Assembly: GCA_016235165.1 (NCBI GenBank)
Contig: JACRLX010000022.1
Location: forward strand, 1-64,000
Direction of reading: 5' to 3'
DNA: 64,000 bases
From: Rhodocyclales bacterium
GTDB taxonomy: Bacteria > Pseudomonadota > Gammaproteobacteria > Burkholderiales > Rhodocyclaceae
How positions within the stretch are numbered: position 1 is the first letter of the stretch; each line of letters begins with the position of its first letter. Under the pieces are notes generated by a model, which did no database searches, was not told the DNA's origin, and was given only the letters and a program-made list of their open reading frames with translations. Both the position numbers and the translations under genes were made by a program. Shown one piece after another: positions 10,737 to 21,784 of the stretch.

Positions 10737-11427
10737 TTGTGTAATCCCGTTTGCCGAAGATGGCGGTGCCGACCCTGACCATGGTCGCGCCTTCCATTAT
10801 CGCCGCTTCGAGGTCGTCGCTCATGCCCATCGACAGCGTATCCAGCGGGCTTCCGGTTTGTGCCGAAATCGTCGCCAGGGCTTCGCGCAGGCTGGCGAAA
10901 CGCCGGCGCTGCAAGGCGGTGTCGTCGGTCGGCTCCGGGATCGCCATCAGGCCGCGCAGACGCAGGCCCGGCAGGCGTACGATGGCGGCGGCCACGGCGG
11001 GCGCCTCGGCCGGCGCGCACCCGCTTTTCGATGCCTCGCCGGACACATTCACCTGCAGGCAGACGTTGAGTGGCGGCAGGTTTGGCGGGCGCTGCGCGGC
11101 AAGGCGTTCGGCGATCTTGAGGCGATCCACCGAATGCACCCAGGCGAAATTCTCGGCCACCGCGCGGGTCTTGTTGCTCTGCAAGGGGCCGATGAAATGC
11201 CACTCCAGGGCAAGGGCCTGCAGGGTGGCGATCTTGTCCAGGGCCTCCTGCACATAGTTTTCGCCGAAGGCGAGCTGCCCGGCGCCGGCGGCATCGCGCA
11301 GGGCGCTTGCCGGCCAGGTCTTGGACACGGCGAGCAGCGAGACGGAATCGGCCGGGCGCCCCGCCGCCCGGCAGGCGGCGCCGATGCGCTCACGCACGGC
11401 TTGCAAGTTGGCGGCGATTGATGTCAT
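10732..11427 (-). CDS. yggS: YggS family pyridoxal phosphate homeostasis protein
   Basis: LLAVSKTWPASALRDAAGAGQLAFGENYVQEALDK ... LSMGMSDDLEAAIMEGATMVRVGTAIFG. Confidence 0.95.
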   Translation of the reverse strand: MTSIAANLQAVRERIGAACRAAGRPADSVSLLAVSKTWPASALRDAAGAGQLAFGENYVQEALDKIATLQALALEWHFIGPLQSNKTRAVAENFAWVHSVDRLKIAERLAAQRPPNLPPLNVCLQVNVSGEASKSGCAPAEAPAVAAAIVRLPGLRLRGLMAIPEPTDDTALQRRRFASLREALATISAQTGSPLDTLSMGMSDDLEAAIMEGATMVRVGTAIFGKRDYTT

Positions 11428-11472
11428 ATAGCGCCTGCAAAGTATATCGCACCCCAAACACAGGAAAGCGCC

Positions 11473-12516
11473 ATGGACATTACCGAACTGCTCACCTTCG
11501 TCGTCAAGAACAAGGCTTCCGACCTGCACCTTTCCGCCGGCATGCCGCCGATGATCCGCGTCCATGGCGACGTGCGCAAGATCAACCTGCCGCCGATGGA
11601 ACACAAGGATGTCCATAGCATGATCTATGACATCATGAACGACGGCCAGCGCAAGTTCTTCGAGGAGAATCTGGAGTGCGACTTCTCGTTTGCCGTGCCC
11701 AACCTGGCGCGTTTCCGCGTTAACGCCTTCGTCCAGAACCGCGGCGCGGCGGCGGTGATGCGGACCATTCCTTCCAAGATCCTTTCGCTGGAAGAACTCA
11801 AGTGCCCCAAGATTTTCGAGGAACTCGCCGACCAGCCGCGTGGCCTGGTGCTGGTAACAGGGCCCACGGGTTCGGGCAAGTCAACCACGCTGGCAGCGAT
11901 GGTGAACCACAAGAACGAGGTCGAGTACGGCCATATCCTGACCGTGGAAGACCCGATCGAATTCGTGCATGAATCGAAGAAGTGCCTGATCAACCAGCGC
12001 GAGGTCGGCCCGCACACGCTGTCTTTCAACAATGCCCTGCGCTCGGCGTTGCGCGAAGACCCGGATGTCATCCTGGTGGGCGAAATGCGCGACCTGGAGA
12101 CCATCCGCCTCGCCATGTCCGGCGCCGAGACCGGCCACCTGGTGTTCGGCACCCTGCACACCTCCTCGGCGGCGAAGACCATCGACCGCATCATCGACGT
12201 CTTCCCCGCGGCGGAAAAGGAAATGATCCGCGCCATGCTATCGGAATCGCTGAAAGCGGTGATTTCGCAGACCCTGTGCAAGACCATGGACGGTGCCGGC
12301 CGCGTAGCCGCGCACGAGATCATGGTCGGCACGCCGGCGATCCGCAACCTGATCCGCGAGGCCAAGGTGGCGCAGATGTATTCGGCAATCCAGACCGGAC
12401 AGCAACATGGCATGCAGACCCTGGACCAGAACCTGCAGGATCTGGTGAAGAAGAAAATCATTGCGCCGGCCGAGGCACGCAGCAAGGCCGCGAACAAGGA
12501 TAACTTCCCGGTCTGA
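11473..12516 (+). CDS. pilT: Type IV pilus retraction ATPase PilT
   Basis: MDITELLTFVVKNKASDLHLSAGMPPMIRVHGDVRKINLPPM; Walker A GPTGSGKST. Confidence 0.96.
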   Translation: MDITELLTFVVKNKASDLHLSAGMPPMIRVHGDVRKINLPPMEHKDVHSMIYDIMNDGQRKFFEENLECDFSFAVPNLARFRVNAFVQNRGAAAVMRTIPSKILSLEELKCPKIFEELADQPRGLVLVTGPTGSGKSTTLAAMVNHKNEVEYGHILTVEDPIEFVHESKKCLINQREVGPHTLSFNNALRSALREDPDVILVGEMRDLETIRLAMSGAETGHLVFGTLHTSSAAKTIDRIIDVFPAAEKEMIRAMLSESLKAVISQTLCKTMDGAGRVAAHEIMVGTPAIRNLIREAKVAQMYSAIQTGQQHGMQTLDQNLQDLVKKKIIAPAEARSKAANKDNFPV

Positions 12517-12536
12517 CGACCGGGAGTTATCCTTGT
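12494..12536 (+). terminator. Very long hairpin spanning pilT stop codon
   Basis: acaaggataacttcccggtc-TGAC-gaccgggagttatccttgt; about 19 bp with one bulge; stop TGA in the loop. Confidence 0.7.
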
Positions 12537-12640
12537 CGCAATATAAACGCCCACCCCTCCCATCCTCCCCTCTAGGGGAGGCTACTGATTAGAGCCGCTG
12601 GCGCGGCTTAGCTGATAAGAAACAACCGGAGAATTGCACC

Positions 12641-13777
12641 ATGGAACGCGATGAAGGCTTGAAGTTCATGTACCAGCTTCTGACGATGATGATGCAGAAG
12701 AAGGGTTCGGACTTGTTCATCACGGCGGGTTTCCCGCCGGCGATCAAGATCGACGGCAAGATGACGCCGGTGACCACCCAGCCCCTGTCGCCGCAGCATA
12801 CGCAAGAGCTGGCGCGGGCGATCATGAACGACAAGCAGGCGGCCGAGTTCGAGGCGACCAAAGAATGCAACTTCGCCATCTCGCCCGCCTCGATCGGCCG
12901 CTTCCGCGTCAATGCCCTGGTCCAGCGCGGCAACGTGGCCATGGTGCTGCGCGTGATCAACGTCAGCATCCCCGACTTCGACGACCTCAAGCTGCCGGCG
13001 GTGCTGAAGGACGTGTCGATGACCAAGCGCGGCCTGGTGCTGTTCGTCGGCGGCACCGGCTCCGGCAAGTCGACCTCGCTGGCGGCGATGATCGGCTATC
13101 GCAACAAGAACTCCTACGGCCACATCATCACCATCGAGGACCCGGTCGAGTACGTGCATGACCACATCAATTGCGTGATCACCCAGCGCGAAGTCGGCGT
13201 CGATACCGACAACTGGCATATCGCCCTGAAGAACACCCTGCGCCAGGCGCCCGACGTGATCCTGATCGGCGAGATCCGCGACATGGAAACCATGGAGCAT
13301 GCCATTGCCTTCGCCGAGACCGGCCACCTGGCGATGGGCACGCTGCACGCCAACAACTCCAACCAGGCGATGACGCGGATCATCAACTTCTTCCCCGAGG
13401 AGCGCCACCAGCAGCTCTACATGGACTTGTCGCTGAACCTGCGCGCGGTGGTTTCGCAGCGCCTGATTCCGGTCAAGGAAGGCAAGGGCCGCGCCGCCGC
13501 CGTCGAGGTACTGCTGAACTCGCCGCTGATCGCCGACCTGATCCTCAAGGGCGAGATCCACGGCATCAAGGAGATCATGAAGAAGTCGAAGGAACTCGGC
13601 ATGCAGACCTTCGACCAGGCGCTGTTCAACCTGTTCGAGGAAGGCCGCATCACCTACGAGGATGCGCTGCGCTTCGCCGATTCAATGAACGAAGTGCGCC
13701 TGATGATCAAGCTCAACAGCAAGGAATCCCAGGCCGCCGACCGCAACGCCGGCATCCAGCACCTGGATATTGTCTGA
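12641..13777 (+). CDS. pilU: PilT/PilU family type IV pilus ATPase PilU
   Basis: MERDEGLKFMYQLLTMMMQKKGSDLFITAGFPPAIKIDGKMTPV; GGTGSGKST. Confidence 0.95.
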   Translation: MERDEGLKFMYQLLTMMMQKKGSDLFITAGFPPAIKIDGKMTPVTTQPLSPQHTQELARAIMNDKQAAEFEATKECNFAISPASIGRFRVNALVQRGNVAMVLRVINVSIPDFDDLKLPAVLKDVSMTKRGLVLFVGGTGSGKSTSLAAMIGYRNKNSYGHIITIEDPVEYVHDHINCVITQREVGVDTDNWHIALKNTLRQAPDVILIGEIRDMETMEHAIAFAETGHLAMGTLHANNSNQAMTRIINFFPEERHQQLYMDLSLNLRAVVSQRLIPVKEGKGRAAAVEVLLNSPLIADLILKGEIHGIKEIMKKSKELGMQTFDQALFNLFEEGRITYEDALRFADSMNEVRLMIKLNSKESQAADRNAGIQHLDIV

Positions 13778-13800
13778 CTTCGACGAAGTCGAAGTCAGAC
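13772..13800 (+). repeat. Perfect 13-bp inverted repeat spanning pilU stop codon
   Basis: GTCTGACTTCGAC-GAA-GTCGAAGTCAGAC; TGA stop inside left arm. Confidence 0.85.
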
Positions 13801-13828
13801 GGGCACCCACAAGTGGGTGCCCGCTTTT
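13801..13828 (+). terminator. Intrinsic terminator after pilU
   Basis: gggcacccacaagtgggtgcccgctttt. Confidence 0.85.
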
Positions 13829-13837
13829 CTTGAACGT

Positions 13838-13875
13838 CCCCCACCCCCAACCCCCGCCCCGGGGCGGGGGCCTAA
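13838..13875. repeat. REP-like GC palindrome
   Basis: cccccacccccaacccccgccccggggcgggggcc; central palindrome cccgccccggggcggg. Confidence 0.5.
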
Positions 13876-13896
13876 GTTTGCTCGCTGCGCTCGAAA

Positions 13897-15087
13897 CTAC
13901 GGGTCGCTTCGATTGGGCGCCGAGGCTTGCGTACCCTGTTCCCTTCGATGGCTGCCGGCCACAATATCGAAGCCATAGAGACGGCACTCAATCGGGCCGT
14001 TGAAGAGCGGGATTTTGCGCGCGGTCTGTAGCCGGATCAGCTTGGGCAGGCGCGTGTCGGCAGAGAGGAACCAGCATTGCCAGCCGGCAAAGCGTTGCTT
14101 CAGCGCATTGCCCAGCGCCGGGTAGAAGGCGGCGAGCTCCTCTTCGCTGCCGAGCCGCTCGCCATAGGGCGGGTTCGCCACCATGACGCCGGAATCGGCT
14201 GGCGCGGCGCGTGTCAGCAGGTCGGCCCGTTCCAGCGTGACCAGGTCGTCGATGCCGGCGCCGGCCAGGTTTTGCCGCGCCCTCGCCACCGCGTCGGCGT
14301 CGAGGTCGCTGCCGAAGATGGGTAGGGCGCCTGCCTCGCGCCGTCGTTCCGCCGCTTCGATTTGCAGCCTGCGCCAAAGCCCGGCGTCGAAGGACTTGAG
14401 CTGCTCGAAGCCGAAGCCACCCGCATCGCGCGACAGGCCCGGCGCATCGTCGAGCGCCATCTGCGCCGCTTCGAGCAGGAAGGTGCCGCTGCCGCACATC
14501 GGGTCGAGCAGGGGTGTTCCGGCTTGCCAGCCGGACAGGCGCAAAATGCCGGCGGCGAGGTTTTCCTTGAGCGGGGCGCCGACCTTGGCCAGCTTGTGCC
14601 CGCGCAGGTAAAGGGGCTCGCCCGAGGTATCGAGGTAGAGCGTCGCCTGGCTGTCGGTAAGGAAGACGTGGATGCGCACCTCGGGGTTCCTGGTGTTCAC
14701 GCTGGGACGCCGCCCGGTGTCGGCGCGGAAGCGGTCGCAGACCGCATCCTTGACCTTGAGCGTGATGAATTCGATGCTCTTCAGCGGCGAGCGTATTGCC
14801 GTGACATAGACGCGTATCGATCGATCCACCGAGAACAGGCGCGACCAGTCGACCTCGTGCGCGAGGCGATAGACGTCGGCCTCGTTGCGATAGCCGCCCA
14901 GCGCCTGGCGCCACAGCAGGCGCGTGGCAATGCGCGATTCGAGGTTGACGCGGTAGGCGGTCTCCAGCGTTCCCTGGCAGCTCGCACCGCCCGGCACTGT
15001 GGCGACCGTCTTGCCGCCGGCGGCCGCCATATCCTCGGCCAGCAGGCCTTCCAGCCCGCGCGGGCAGGTGGCGAAATAGTGGCTCAC
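13897..15087 (-). CDS. rlmL: THUMP-domain 23S rRNA/RNA methyltransferase (RlmL N-domain-like)
   Basis: MSHYFATCPRGLEGLLAEDMAAAG... LLDPMCGSGTFLLEAAQMA ... VMVANPPYGERLG. Confidence 0.88.
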   Translation of the reverse strand: MSHYFATCPRGLEGLLAEDMAAAGGKTVATVPGGASCQGTLETAYRVNLESRIATRLLWRQALGGYRNEADVYRLAHEVDWSRLFSVDRSIRVYVTAIRSPLKSIEFITLKVKDAVCDRFRADTGRRPSVNTRNPEVRIHVFLTDSQATLYLDTSGEPLYLRGHKLAKVGAPLKENLAAGILRLSGWQAGTPLLDPMCGSGTFLLEAAQMALDDAPGLSRDAGGFGFEQLKSFDAGLWRRLQIEAAERRREAGALPIFGSDLDADAVARARQNLAGAGIDDLVTLERADLLTRAAPADSGVMVANPPYGERLGSEEELAAFYPALGNALKQRFAGWQCWFLSADTRLPKLIRLQTARKIPLFNGPIECRLYGFDIVAGSHRREQGTQASAPNRSDP

Positions 15088-15094
15088 AGCCGGA

Positions 15095-15512
15095 TCAGAA
15101 GGGCTTGACCACGGCGAGGATGCAAATCACCAGCAGGGCGAGCACCGGCACCTCGTTGAAGACACGGAACCAGACATGGCTCTTGATCGAGCTGCCGGTG
15201 CGGAACTCGGCCAGCAGCATGCCGCACCAGGCGTGGTAGCCGACCAGGCCGATCACCAGCGCGGTCTTGGCGTGCAGCCAGCCGCCGCTGAAGCCGTAGC
15301 CGAACCAGAGCCAGAGCCCCAGCGCGATGGCAAGCACGCCTAATGGGGTCATGAAGCGGAACAGCTTGCCGGCCATCAGCAGCAGGCGCTCGCGTTCGGC
15401 GCTGCTGTCGGCCGGCACCATGGCGAGGTTCACGAAGATGCGCGGCAGGTAGAACAGGCCGGCAAACCAGCTGATGACGAACAGGATGTGGAAGGCTTTT
15501 ACCCAGAGCATG
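15095..15512 (-). CDS. CopD/HemJ-like integral membrane protein
   Basis: MLWVKAFHILFVISWFAGLFYLPRIFVNL... four hydrophobic segments. Confidence 0.75.
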
Positions 15513-16383
15513 TGATTTCCCCTGCCGCGGCGATGCCCGCCATCACCGTCGGGTAGCGCAGGCGTAGCCGCAGCTCGCGCTTCATGCGCGCGTTGTCGAG
15601 CCGGCGCGATTCGCTCATGAATGACCACTGCATTGCCGGCACCGCGCGCCTGACTTCCTCACGCGGCAGGCGCGGCGCGCGCGGCAGGCCGAAGCGGTCG
15701 GCGAGCAGGTCGAACCATTCGCCCATGGCCAGCGCCGAATCGTCGCTGATGTTGTAGGCGCGGTTGGCGCCGCCGTGGGCCAGCGCGGCGATGCAGGCGC
15801 GGCCAAGGTCCTCGGCGTGGATGTGGTTGGTATGGCTGTCCTCGTCGTGACGCACCAGAGGCAGGCCGCGCCGCAGGCGTTCCAGGGGCAGGCGGTCGCC
15901 GGCGTAGATGCCCGGTGCGCGCAGGATGCTGACGCGACAGGCACCGCCATGGCGGCGACCGAAGCGGCGCAGGCGGCGTTCGGCGTCGACGCGCCGTGAC
16001 GCCCGCGCCGACTTTGCGCTGGCGGCACGCGTTTCGTCGACCCGCGCGCCGCCGCAATCGCCATACACCCCGCTGGTGCTGATGTAGATCAGGCGCCGTG
16101 GTAGACTTTTCCCGCGTTGCAGCAGGGCAAGCAGGCGTGCGGTACGCGGGTCTCCCTTGCCTTCCGTGGGAGGTGGCGCGCTGTGGATAACGGCATCGGA
16201 AATGCCGGACAGGCGCGCCAGGGTTTGCGGCTGGTCGAGATCGCCTTCGATTTGCGTCACGCCCAGGGCGGCGAGCGCGGGATCGCGGCGGCGCACCAGC
16301 GCCATCACCCGCCAGCGGCGCACAAGTTGCGGCAGCGTGCGGCGCATCACGTCGCCGCAGCCGATTATCAGCAATCTACGCAT
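15499..16383 (-). CDS. NAD(P)-dependent SDR-family epimerase/reductase
   Basis: MRRLLIIGCGDVMRRTLPQLVRRWRVMALVRR ... RLIYISTSGVYGDCGG. Confidence 0.85.
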   Translation of the reverse strand: MRRLLIIGCGDVMRRTLPQLVRRWRVMALVRRRDPALAALGVTQIEGDLDQPQTLARLSGISDAVIHSAPPPTEGKGDPRTARLLALLQRGKSLPRRLIYISTSGVYGDCGGARVDETRAASAKSARASRRVDAERRLRRFGRRHGGACRVSILRAPGIYAGDRLPLERLRRGLPLVRHDEDSHTNHIHAEDLGRACIAALAHGGANRAYNISDDSALAMGEWFDLLADRFGLPRAPRLPREEVRRAVPAMQWSFMSESRRLDNARMKRELRLRLRYPTVMAGIAAAGEITCSG

Positions 16384-16397
16384 CGGACGATTATCGC

Positions 16398-17423
16398 ATG
16401 GCCCCAGTTGCTCCCTTCCGCGTCACGCTCCAGCCCAGCGGCCACAGCTTCACCACCGATGGCGGCGAAACAGTGTTGCAGGCGGCGCTCGACGCTGGCC
16501 TGACCCTGCCTTACGGTTGCCGCAGCGGATACTGTGGCGCCTGCAAAGGCAGGGTCTTGGACGGCATGGTGGATCACGACCGGACCCAGGAACAGGGTTT
16601 GCCGATAGCGGATCGTGCCGCCGGCATGGCGCTCTTCTGCTGCGCCAAACCGCTTTCCGACCTGGTGCTGGAGGTTCGCGAGGTGGCCACCGCGCGCGAC
16701 ATTCCGGTCAAGATCCTGCCTTGCCGCGTCCAGGCGCTTGAGCGTGCAGCTGATGACGTGATCATCCTCAGCCTGAAGCTGCCAGCCAACGAGCGCCTGC
16801 AGTTCCTCGCCGGGCAGTACCTCGAGTTCATGCTCAAGGACGGCAAGCGCCGCGCCTTTTCGATCGCCAATGCGCCGCACGACGACGGCTACCTGCAGCT
16901 GCACATCCGCCTGGTGCCAGGCGGCGAGTTCACCGGGCATGTCTTCGGCGCGATGAAGGAAAAGGACATCCTGCGCTTCCAGGGCCCCTACGGCAGTTTC
17001 TTCCTGCGCGAGGAGTCGAAGAAGCCGATGATCCTGGTTGCCGGCGGCACCGGCTTCGCGCCGATCAAGTCGCTGGTCGAGCACGCAATCCACGGCAGGA
17101 TCGAGCGACCGATGGAAATCTACTGGGGCGCGCGCGACCGCGCCGGGCTCTACCTGCCGGAGCTGCCTCCGGCTTGGGTGCGCGAAAACCCACACATCCG
17201 CTACATCCCGGTGCTGTCGGACGCCACGCCGGCCGATGCCTGGGAAGGTCGCACAGGGCTGGTACATCGCGCCGTGCTGGAAGACCACCCCGAGCTTGCC
17301 GCGTACCAGGTCTATGCCTGCGGTGCCCCGGTGATGATCGACGCCGCTCGCGCCGACTTTGCGGCGGCGGGTTTGCCTGCGGAAGAGTTCTTCGCCGATT
17401 CGTTTACCTTTGCCGCGACGTAG
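16398..17423 (+). CDS. 2Fe-2S ferredoxin-NAD(P)H reductase (CDP-6-deoxy-delta-3,4-glucoseen reductase-like)
   Basis: LPYGCRSGYCGACKGRVLDG plus FNR domain RAFSIANAPHDDGYLQLHIR, GGTGFAPIKSL. Confidence 0.9.
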   Translation: MAPVAPFRVTLQPSGHSFTTDGGETVLQAALDAGLTLPYGCRSGYCGACKGRVLDGMVDHDRTQEQGLPIADRAAGMALFCCAKPLSDLVLEVREVATARDIPVKILPCRVQALERAADDVIILSLKLPANERLQFLAGQYLEFMLKDGKRRAFSIANAPHDDGYLQLHIRLVPGGEFTGHVFGAMKEKDILRFQGPYGSFFLREESKKPMILVAGGTGFAPIKSLVEHAIHGRIERPMEIYWGARDRAGLYLPELPPAWVRENPHIRYIPVLSDATPADAWEGRTGLVHRAVLEDHPELAAYQVYACGAPVMIDAARADFAAAGLPAEEFFADSFTFAAT

Positions 17424-17486
17424 GGGCGAAAGTTATGCGGAGCGGGATCCCCTGGGACAGCACTGGCGACATGGCGGGCGTTGCGT

Positions 17487-17909
17487 TTAGCTGCCTTCCC
17501 ACGGATTCAGCAGCGTTACTCCGGTAGCCTGAAAGTCGCCAATATTGCGCGTGACCACGGTCATGCCATGCACCAGCGCCGTGGCGGCAATCAGGGCGTC
17601 GCGCCCGGCGCCGGGATCGGGGACGTGAAGGCGGGCGCAACGCAACGCCACGACGGCGTCGACGGGCAGAATCCGGTTGTGGAATGCGGGTAGCACGTGC
17701 TGGTCCATCCACGTGCGCAGGATGGCTCCCTGCGCGGAATCGCGTCGCTCCAGCAGCAATACCCCGGTTTCCAGTTCCAGCAACGTGATGACGGAGATGA
17801 ACAGGCTGCCGGAGGCAATACTGCCGGCCCATGCAATTACGTTTGCATCTGCCTTGCCGGATTTGGCCTTGCGCAACTCGGAAACGACATTGGTGTCGAG
17901 CAGGAACAT
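17487..17909 (-). CDS. vapC: PIN-domain ribonuclease toxin VapC family
   Basis: MFLLDTNVVSELRKAKSG ... DALIAATALVHGMTVVTRNIGDF; acidic PIN residues. Confidence 0.92.
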   Translation of the reverse strand: MFLLDTNVVSELRKAKSGKADANVIAWAGSIASGSLFISVITLLELETGVLLLERRDSAQGAILRTWMDQHVLPAFHNRILPVDAVVALRCARLHVPDPGAGRDALIAATALVHGMTVVTRNIGDFQATGVTLLNPWEGS

Positions 17910-18163
17910 TACGAGAAATCCGCCGGCTTGGCGATGCCACGGACGCGGGGCGGGGCAAAGTCGATATCATCCGCGCCCGGCATGGCCAGCATGTCGACGA
18001 TGGTGGACGATGTCCCGACAAGACACTGGTAGTCCTCTACCGACAACAGTACATGCGCCAGGCGACCTCGGTCGGTGATGAAAACCGGCCCGTCTTTGGT
18101 TGCCTTTTTGGCGCGGCTGGCATCTTGATTGAACTCCCGGCTTGAGAGGGTGGTGATCGGCAT
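17909..18163 (-). CDS. Phd/YefM-family antitoxin
   Basis: 84 aa MPITTLSSREFNQDASRAKKATKDGPVFITDRGRLAHVLLSVEDYQ; overlaps toxin start. Confidence 0.9.
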   Translation of the reverse strand: MPITTLSSREFNQDASRAKKATKDGPVFITDRGRLAHVLLSVEDYQCLVGTSSTIVDMLAMPGADDIDFAPPRVRGIAKPADFS

Positions 18164-18178
18164 GGTGCGGCCCTTTTG

Positions 18179-18206
18179 ATTAATGTAGACACATTACTAC
18201 ATTAAT
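18179..18206. promoter_or_regulatory. Operator-like inverted repeat upstream of antitoxin
   Basis: ATTAATGTAG-acacatta-CTACATTAAT, perfect 10-bp arms; overlapping TAATGT-agac-ACATTA. Confidence 0.75.
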
Positions 18207-18236
18207 CCCGTGTGGGCAAGCCGGTGGCGTGACGCG

Positions 18237-18930
18237 CTACTCGCCGAGATAGGCCGCCCGCACGCGCGGATCGGCCAGCAGATTCGTGGAGGTGTCGGCC
18301 ACCGTGATCGCGCCGCTTTCCATGACGTAGCCGCGCGCGCAGAGTTCCAGCGCCAGCTTCGCGTTCTGTTCCACCAGCAGCACCGTCATGCCTTCGGCGG
18401 CGACGGTGCGGATGACTTCGAAGACCTTTTCCACCATCAGCGGCGCGAGGCCCATCGAGGGCTCGTCGAGCAGCAGCAGTTTCGGCCGACCCATCAGGGC
18501 GCGGCCGATGGCCAGCATCTGCTGTTCGCCGCCGGAGAGCGTGCCGGCGACTTGCGCGCTGCGTTCCCTGAGCCGCGGCAGCAGGCCGTGGATGCGCTTC
18601 AGGTCGGCGGCGATGCCGGCCTTGTCGCTGCGATGGTAGGCGCCCATGGCGAGGTTCTCGGCCACCGTCAGGCGGGCAAAGATGCCGCGCCCCTCGGGTA
18701 CCAGCGCGAGGCCCCTGGGTATCAGTTCGTGCGGCGGGGTGGCGTCGATGCGTTCCGCACCGTAGTGGACCTCGCCGCGCGAGGGCAGCAGGCGCGCCAG
18801 GGCCTTGAGCGTCGAGGTCTTGCCGGCGCCGTTGGCGCCGATCAGGCAGACCATCTCGCCTTCCTCGACGGCGAAGGAGACCCCCTTCACAGCGGCAATC
18901 CCGCCGTAATGGACTTCCAGGTTCAGGACC

Positions 18931-18950
<20 letters not shown>
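18237..18950 (-). CDS. livF: Branched-chain amino acid ABC transporter ATP-binding protein LivF (likely TTG start)
   Basis: IEVLNLEVHYGGIAAVKGVSFAVEEGEMVCLIGANGAGKTST ... GTLSGGEQQMLAIGRALMG. Confidence 0.93.
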
Positions 18951-19697
<747 letters not shown>

Positions 19698-19701
<4 letters not shown>

Positions 19702-20741
19702 TTGCGGTCCGCGTCGAGTTCGCGCCTGTGCCGCGTCTCCGGCCACAGCCCGGCCGGGCGGAAGCGCATGGTCAGCACCAGGGCGAAGCCGAAGATCAGC
19801 ATGCGCAGCACTTCGGGATCGACCAGCATCCTGCCGAACAGCGCCTTCTGCGCCGGTTCGACGGTATAGCGCAGCAGCTCGGGCATGAAGGACAGCAGCA
19901 GCGCGCCGGCGATCACGCCCCAGATGTTGCCCATGCCGCCCAGCACCACCATGGCCAGGATCATGATCGATTCGTTGAGGATGAAGCTCTCCGGGCTGAC
20001 GAAGCCCTGGATCGCGGCGAACATGCCGCCGGCAATTCCGCCGAAACTGGCGCCCATGGCGAAGGCCAGCAGCTTGATGTTGCGCGTGTCGATGCCGGCC
20101 GCCTTGGCCGCCACCTCGTCCTCGCGGATCGCCACCCAGGCGCGGCCGATGCGCGAATCCTGCAGGCGGCGGTTGATCACGATCACGGCGAGCAGCACGA
20201 TGAGCAGGAAGTAGTAGTACTTGATCGGCCCGCTCAGGGCGCCGGCGGTCGTCGCGAAGCTGAAGTCGCCGATGCGGAAGGGGTCGATCAGGTTGATGCC
20301 CTTCGGCCCGTTGGTGATGTTCAGCGGTGCCGAGAGGTTGTTCATGAAAATGCGCACGATCTCGCCGAAGCCGAGCGTGACGATGGCGAGGTAATCGCCG
20401 CGCAGGCGCAAAGTCGGCGCTCCCAGCACGGCGCCGGCCAGCCCCGCCACCAGCGCGCCGATCGGCAGGATCACCCAGAACGGCAGGTGCAGGCCAAAAT
20501 GCGGCGAGGCCAGCAGGGCATAGACGTAGGCGCCGACGGCGAAGAAGGCGACATAGCCGAGGTCGAGCAGGCCGGCGAAACCGACCACGATATTGAGCCC
20601 CAGAGAGAGCAGGATGAACAGCACGGCGAAATTGGTGATGCGCACCCAGGCCGTGCCGGCCATCGCCAGCACGAAGGGCAGGGCTATCAGGGCCACCGCC
20701 ACGGCGACCAGGCCCAGCTTGTGTTTTACGCTCCAGCCCAT
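19698..20741 (-). CDS. livM: Branched-chain amino acid ABC transporter permease LivM
   Basis: FILLSLGLNIVVGFAGLLDLGYVAFFAVGAYVYALLA. Confidence 0.94.
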
Positions 20742-21733
20742 CAGGCCCTCTCCGAAACGCGCTCGCCGAGCAGGCCGGAGGGCCGCAGCACCAGCACCAG
20801 GATCAGCATCAGGAAGGCGAACACATCCTGGTAGTTGCTGCCGAACAGCACGAAGTGGGCGCCGTCGGCGCAGCGCTCGCCCATCCAGCCGCCTTCAGCG
20901 GCGCCGGGCCAGCGGCAGAGGTCGGTGTAGTCGCCGATGTAGCCGGTGCCCAACGCCTCGACCAGGCCCAGCAGCAGGCCGCCGACCATGGCGCCGGGGA
21001 TGTTGCCGATGCCGCCCAGCACGGCGGCGGAAAAGGCCTTGAGGCCGAGGACGAAGCCCATGGTGTAGTGGGCGATGCCATAGTAGCTGCCGTACATCAC
21101 CCCCGCCATGGCGCCCAGCGCGGCGCCGATGACGAAGGTGGCGGCGATCACGCGGTCGGCATTGACGCCCATCAGGGAGGCGACATGCACGTTCTCGGCG
21201 GTGGCGCGGATGGCGATACCGAAGCGGGTGCGATAGACGAGCCAGGACAGGCCGCCCATCATCAGCAACGAGATCGCGATGATGGCGATCTGCACGCCGC
21301 TGATCGCCGCGCCGCCGATGCCGTAGCTCGGGTTCTCGATCAGCTGCGGGAAAGCGATCGGGTTGCGGCCCCAGACCAGCAGCGCCAGGTGTTGCAGGAT
21401 GATCGACATGCCGATTGCGGTGATCAGCGGCGCCAGGCGCGGCGCGTGGCGCAGCGGGCGGTAGGCGATGCGCTCCAGGCCGTAGCCCAGGAGCATGCAG
21501 GCGGGCACGGCGGCGAGTACGCCGGCCAGCACGATGACCGCCGGTGGCAACGCGCTGCCGGCCAGCGCCGCGATCACCGCGAAGGCGACCATGGCGCCGA
21601 TCATCACCACTTCGCCGTGGGCGAAGTTGATCAACTGGATCACGCCGTAGACCATGGTGTAGCCCAGCGCCACCACGGCATACACGCTGCCGGTGGTGAG
21701 GCCGTTGATGATCTGCTGCAGCAGGATGTCCAT
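20741..21733 (-). CDS. livH: Branched-chain amino acid ABC transporter permease LivH
   Basis: MDILLQQIINGLTTGSVYAVVALGYTMVYGVIQLINFAHGEVVMIGAMVAF. Confidence 0.94.
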   Translation of the reverse strand: MDILLQQIINGLTTGSVYAVVALGYTMVYGVIQLINFAHGEVVMIGAMVAFAVIAALAGSALPPAVIVLAGVLAAVPACMLLGYGLERIAYRPLRHAPRLAPLITAIGMSIILQHLALLVWGRNPIAFPQLIENPSYGIGGAAISGVQIAIIAISLLMMGGLSWLVYRTRFGIAIRATAENVHVASLMGVNADRVIAATFVIGAALGAMAGVMYGSYYGIAHYTMGFVLGLKAFSAAVLGGIGNIPGAMVGGLLLGLVEALGTGYIGDYTDLCRWPGAAEGGWMGERCADGAHFVLFGSNYQDVFAFLMLILVLVLRPSGLLGERVSERA

Positions 21734-21784
21734 GATCGGCGCGCGCAGTCCTCTGGATACCGTCCGCTCGTTCCTCGCGGACAT

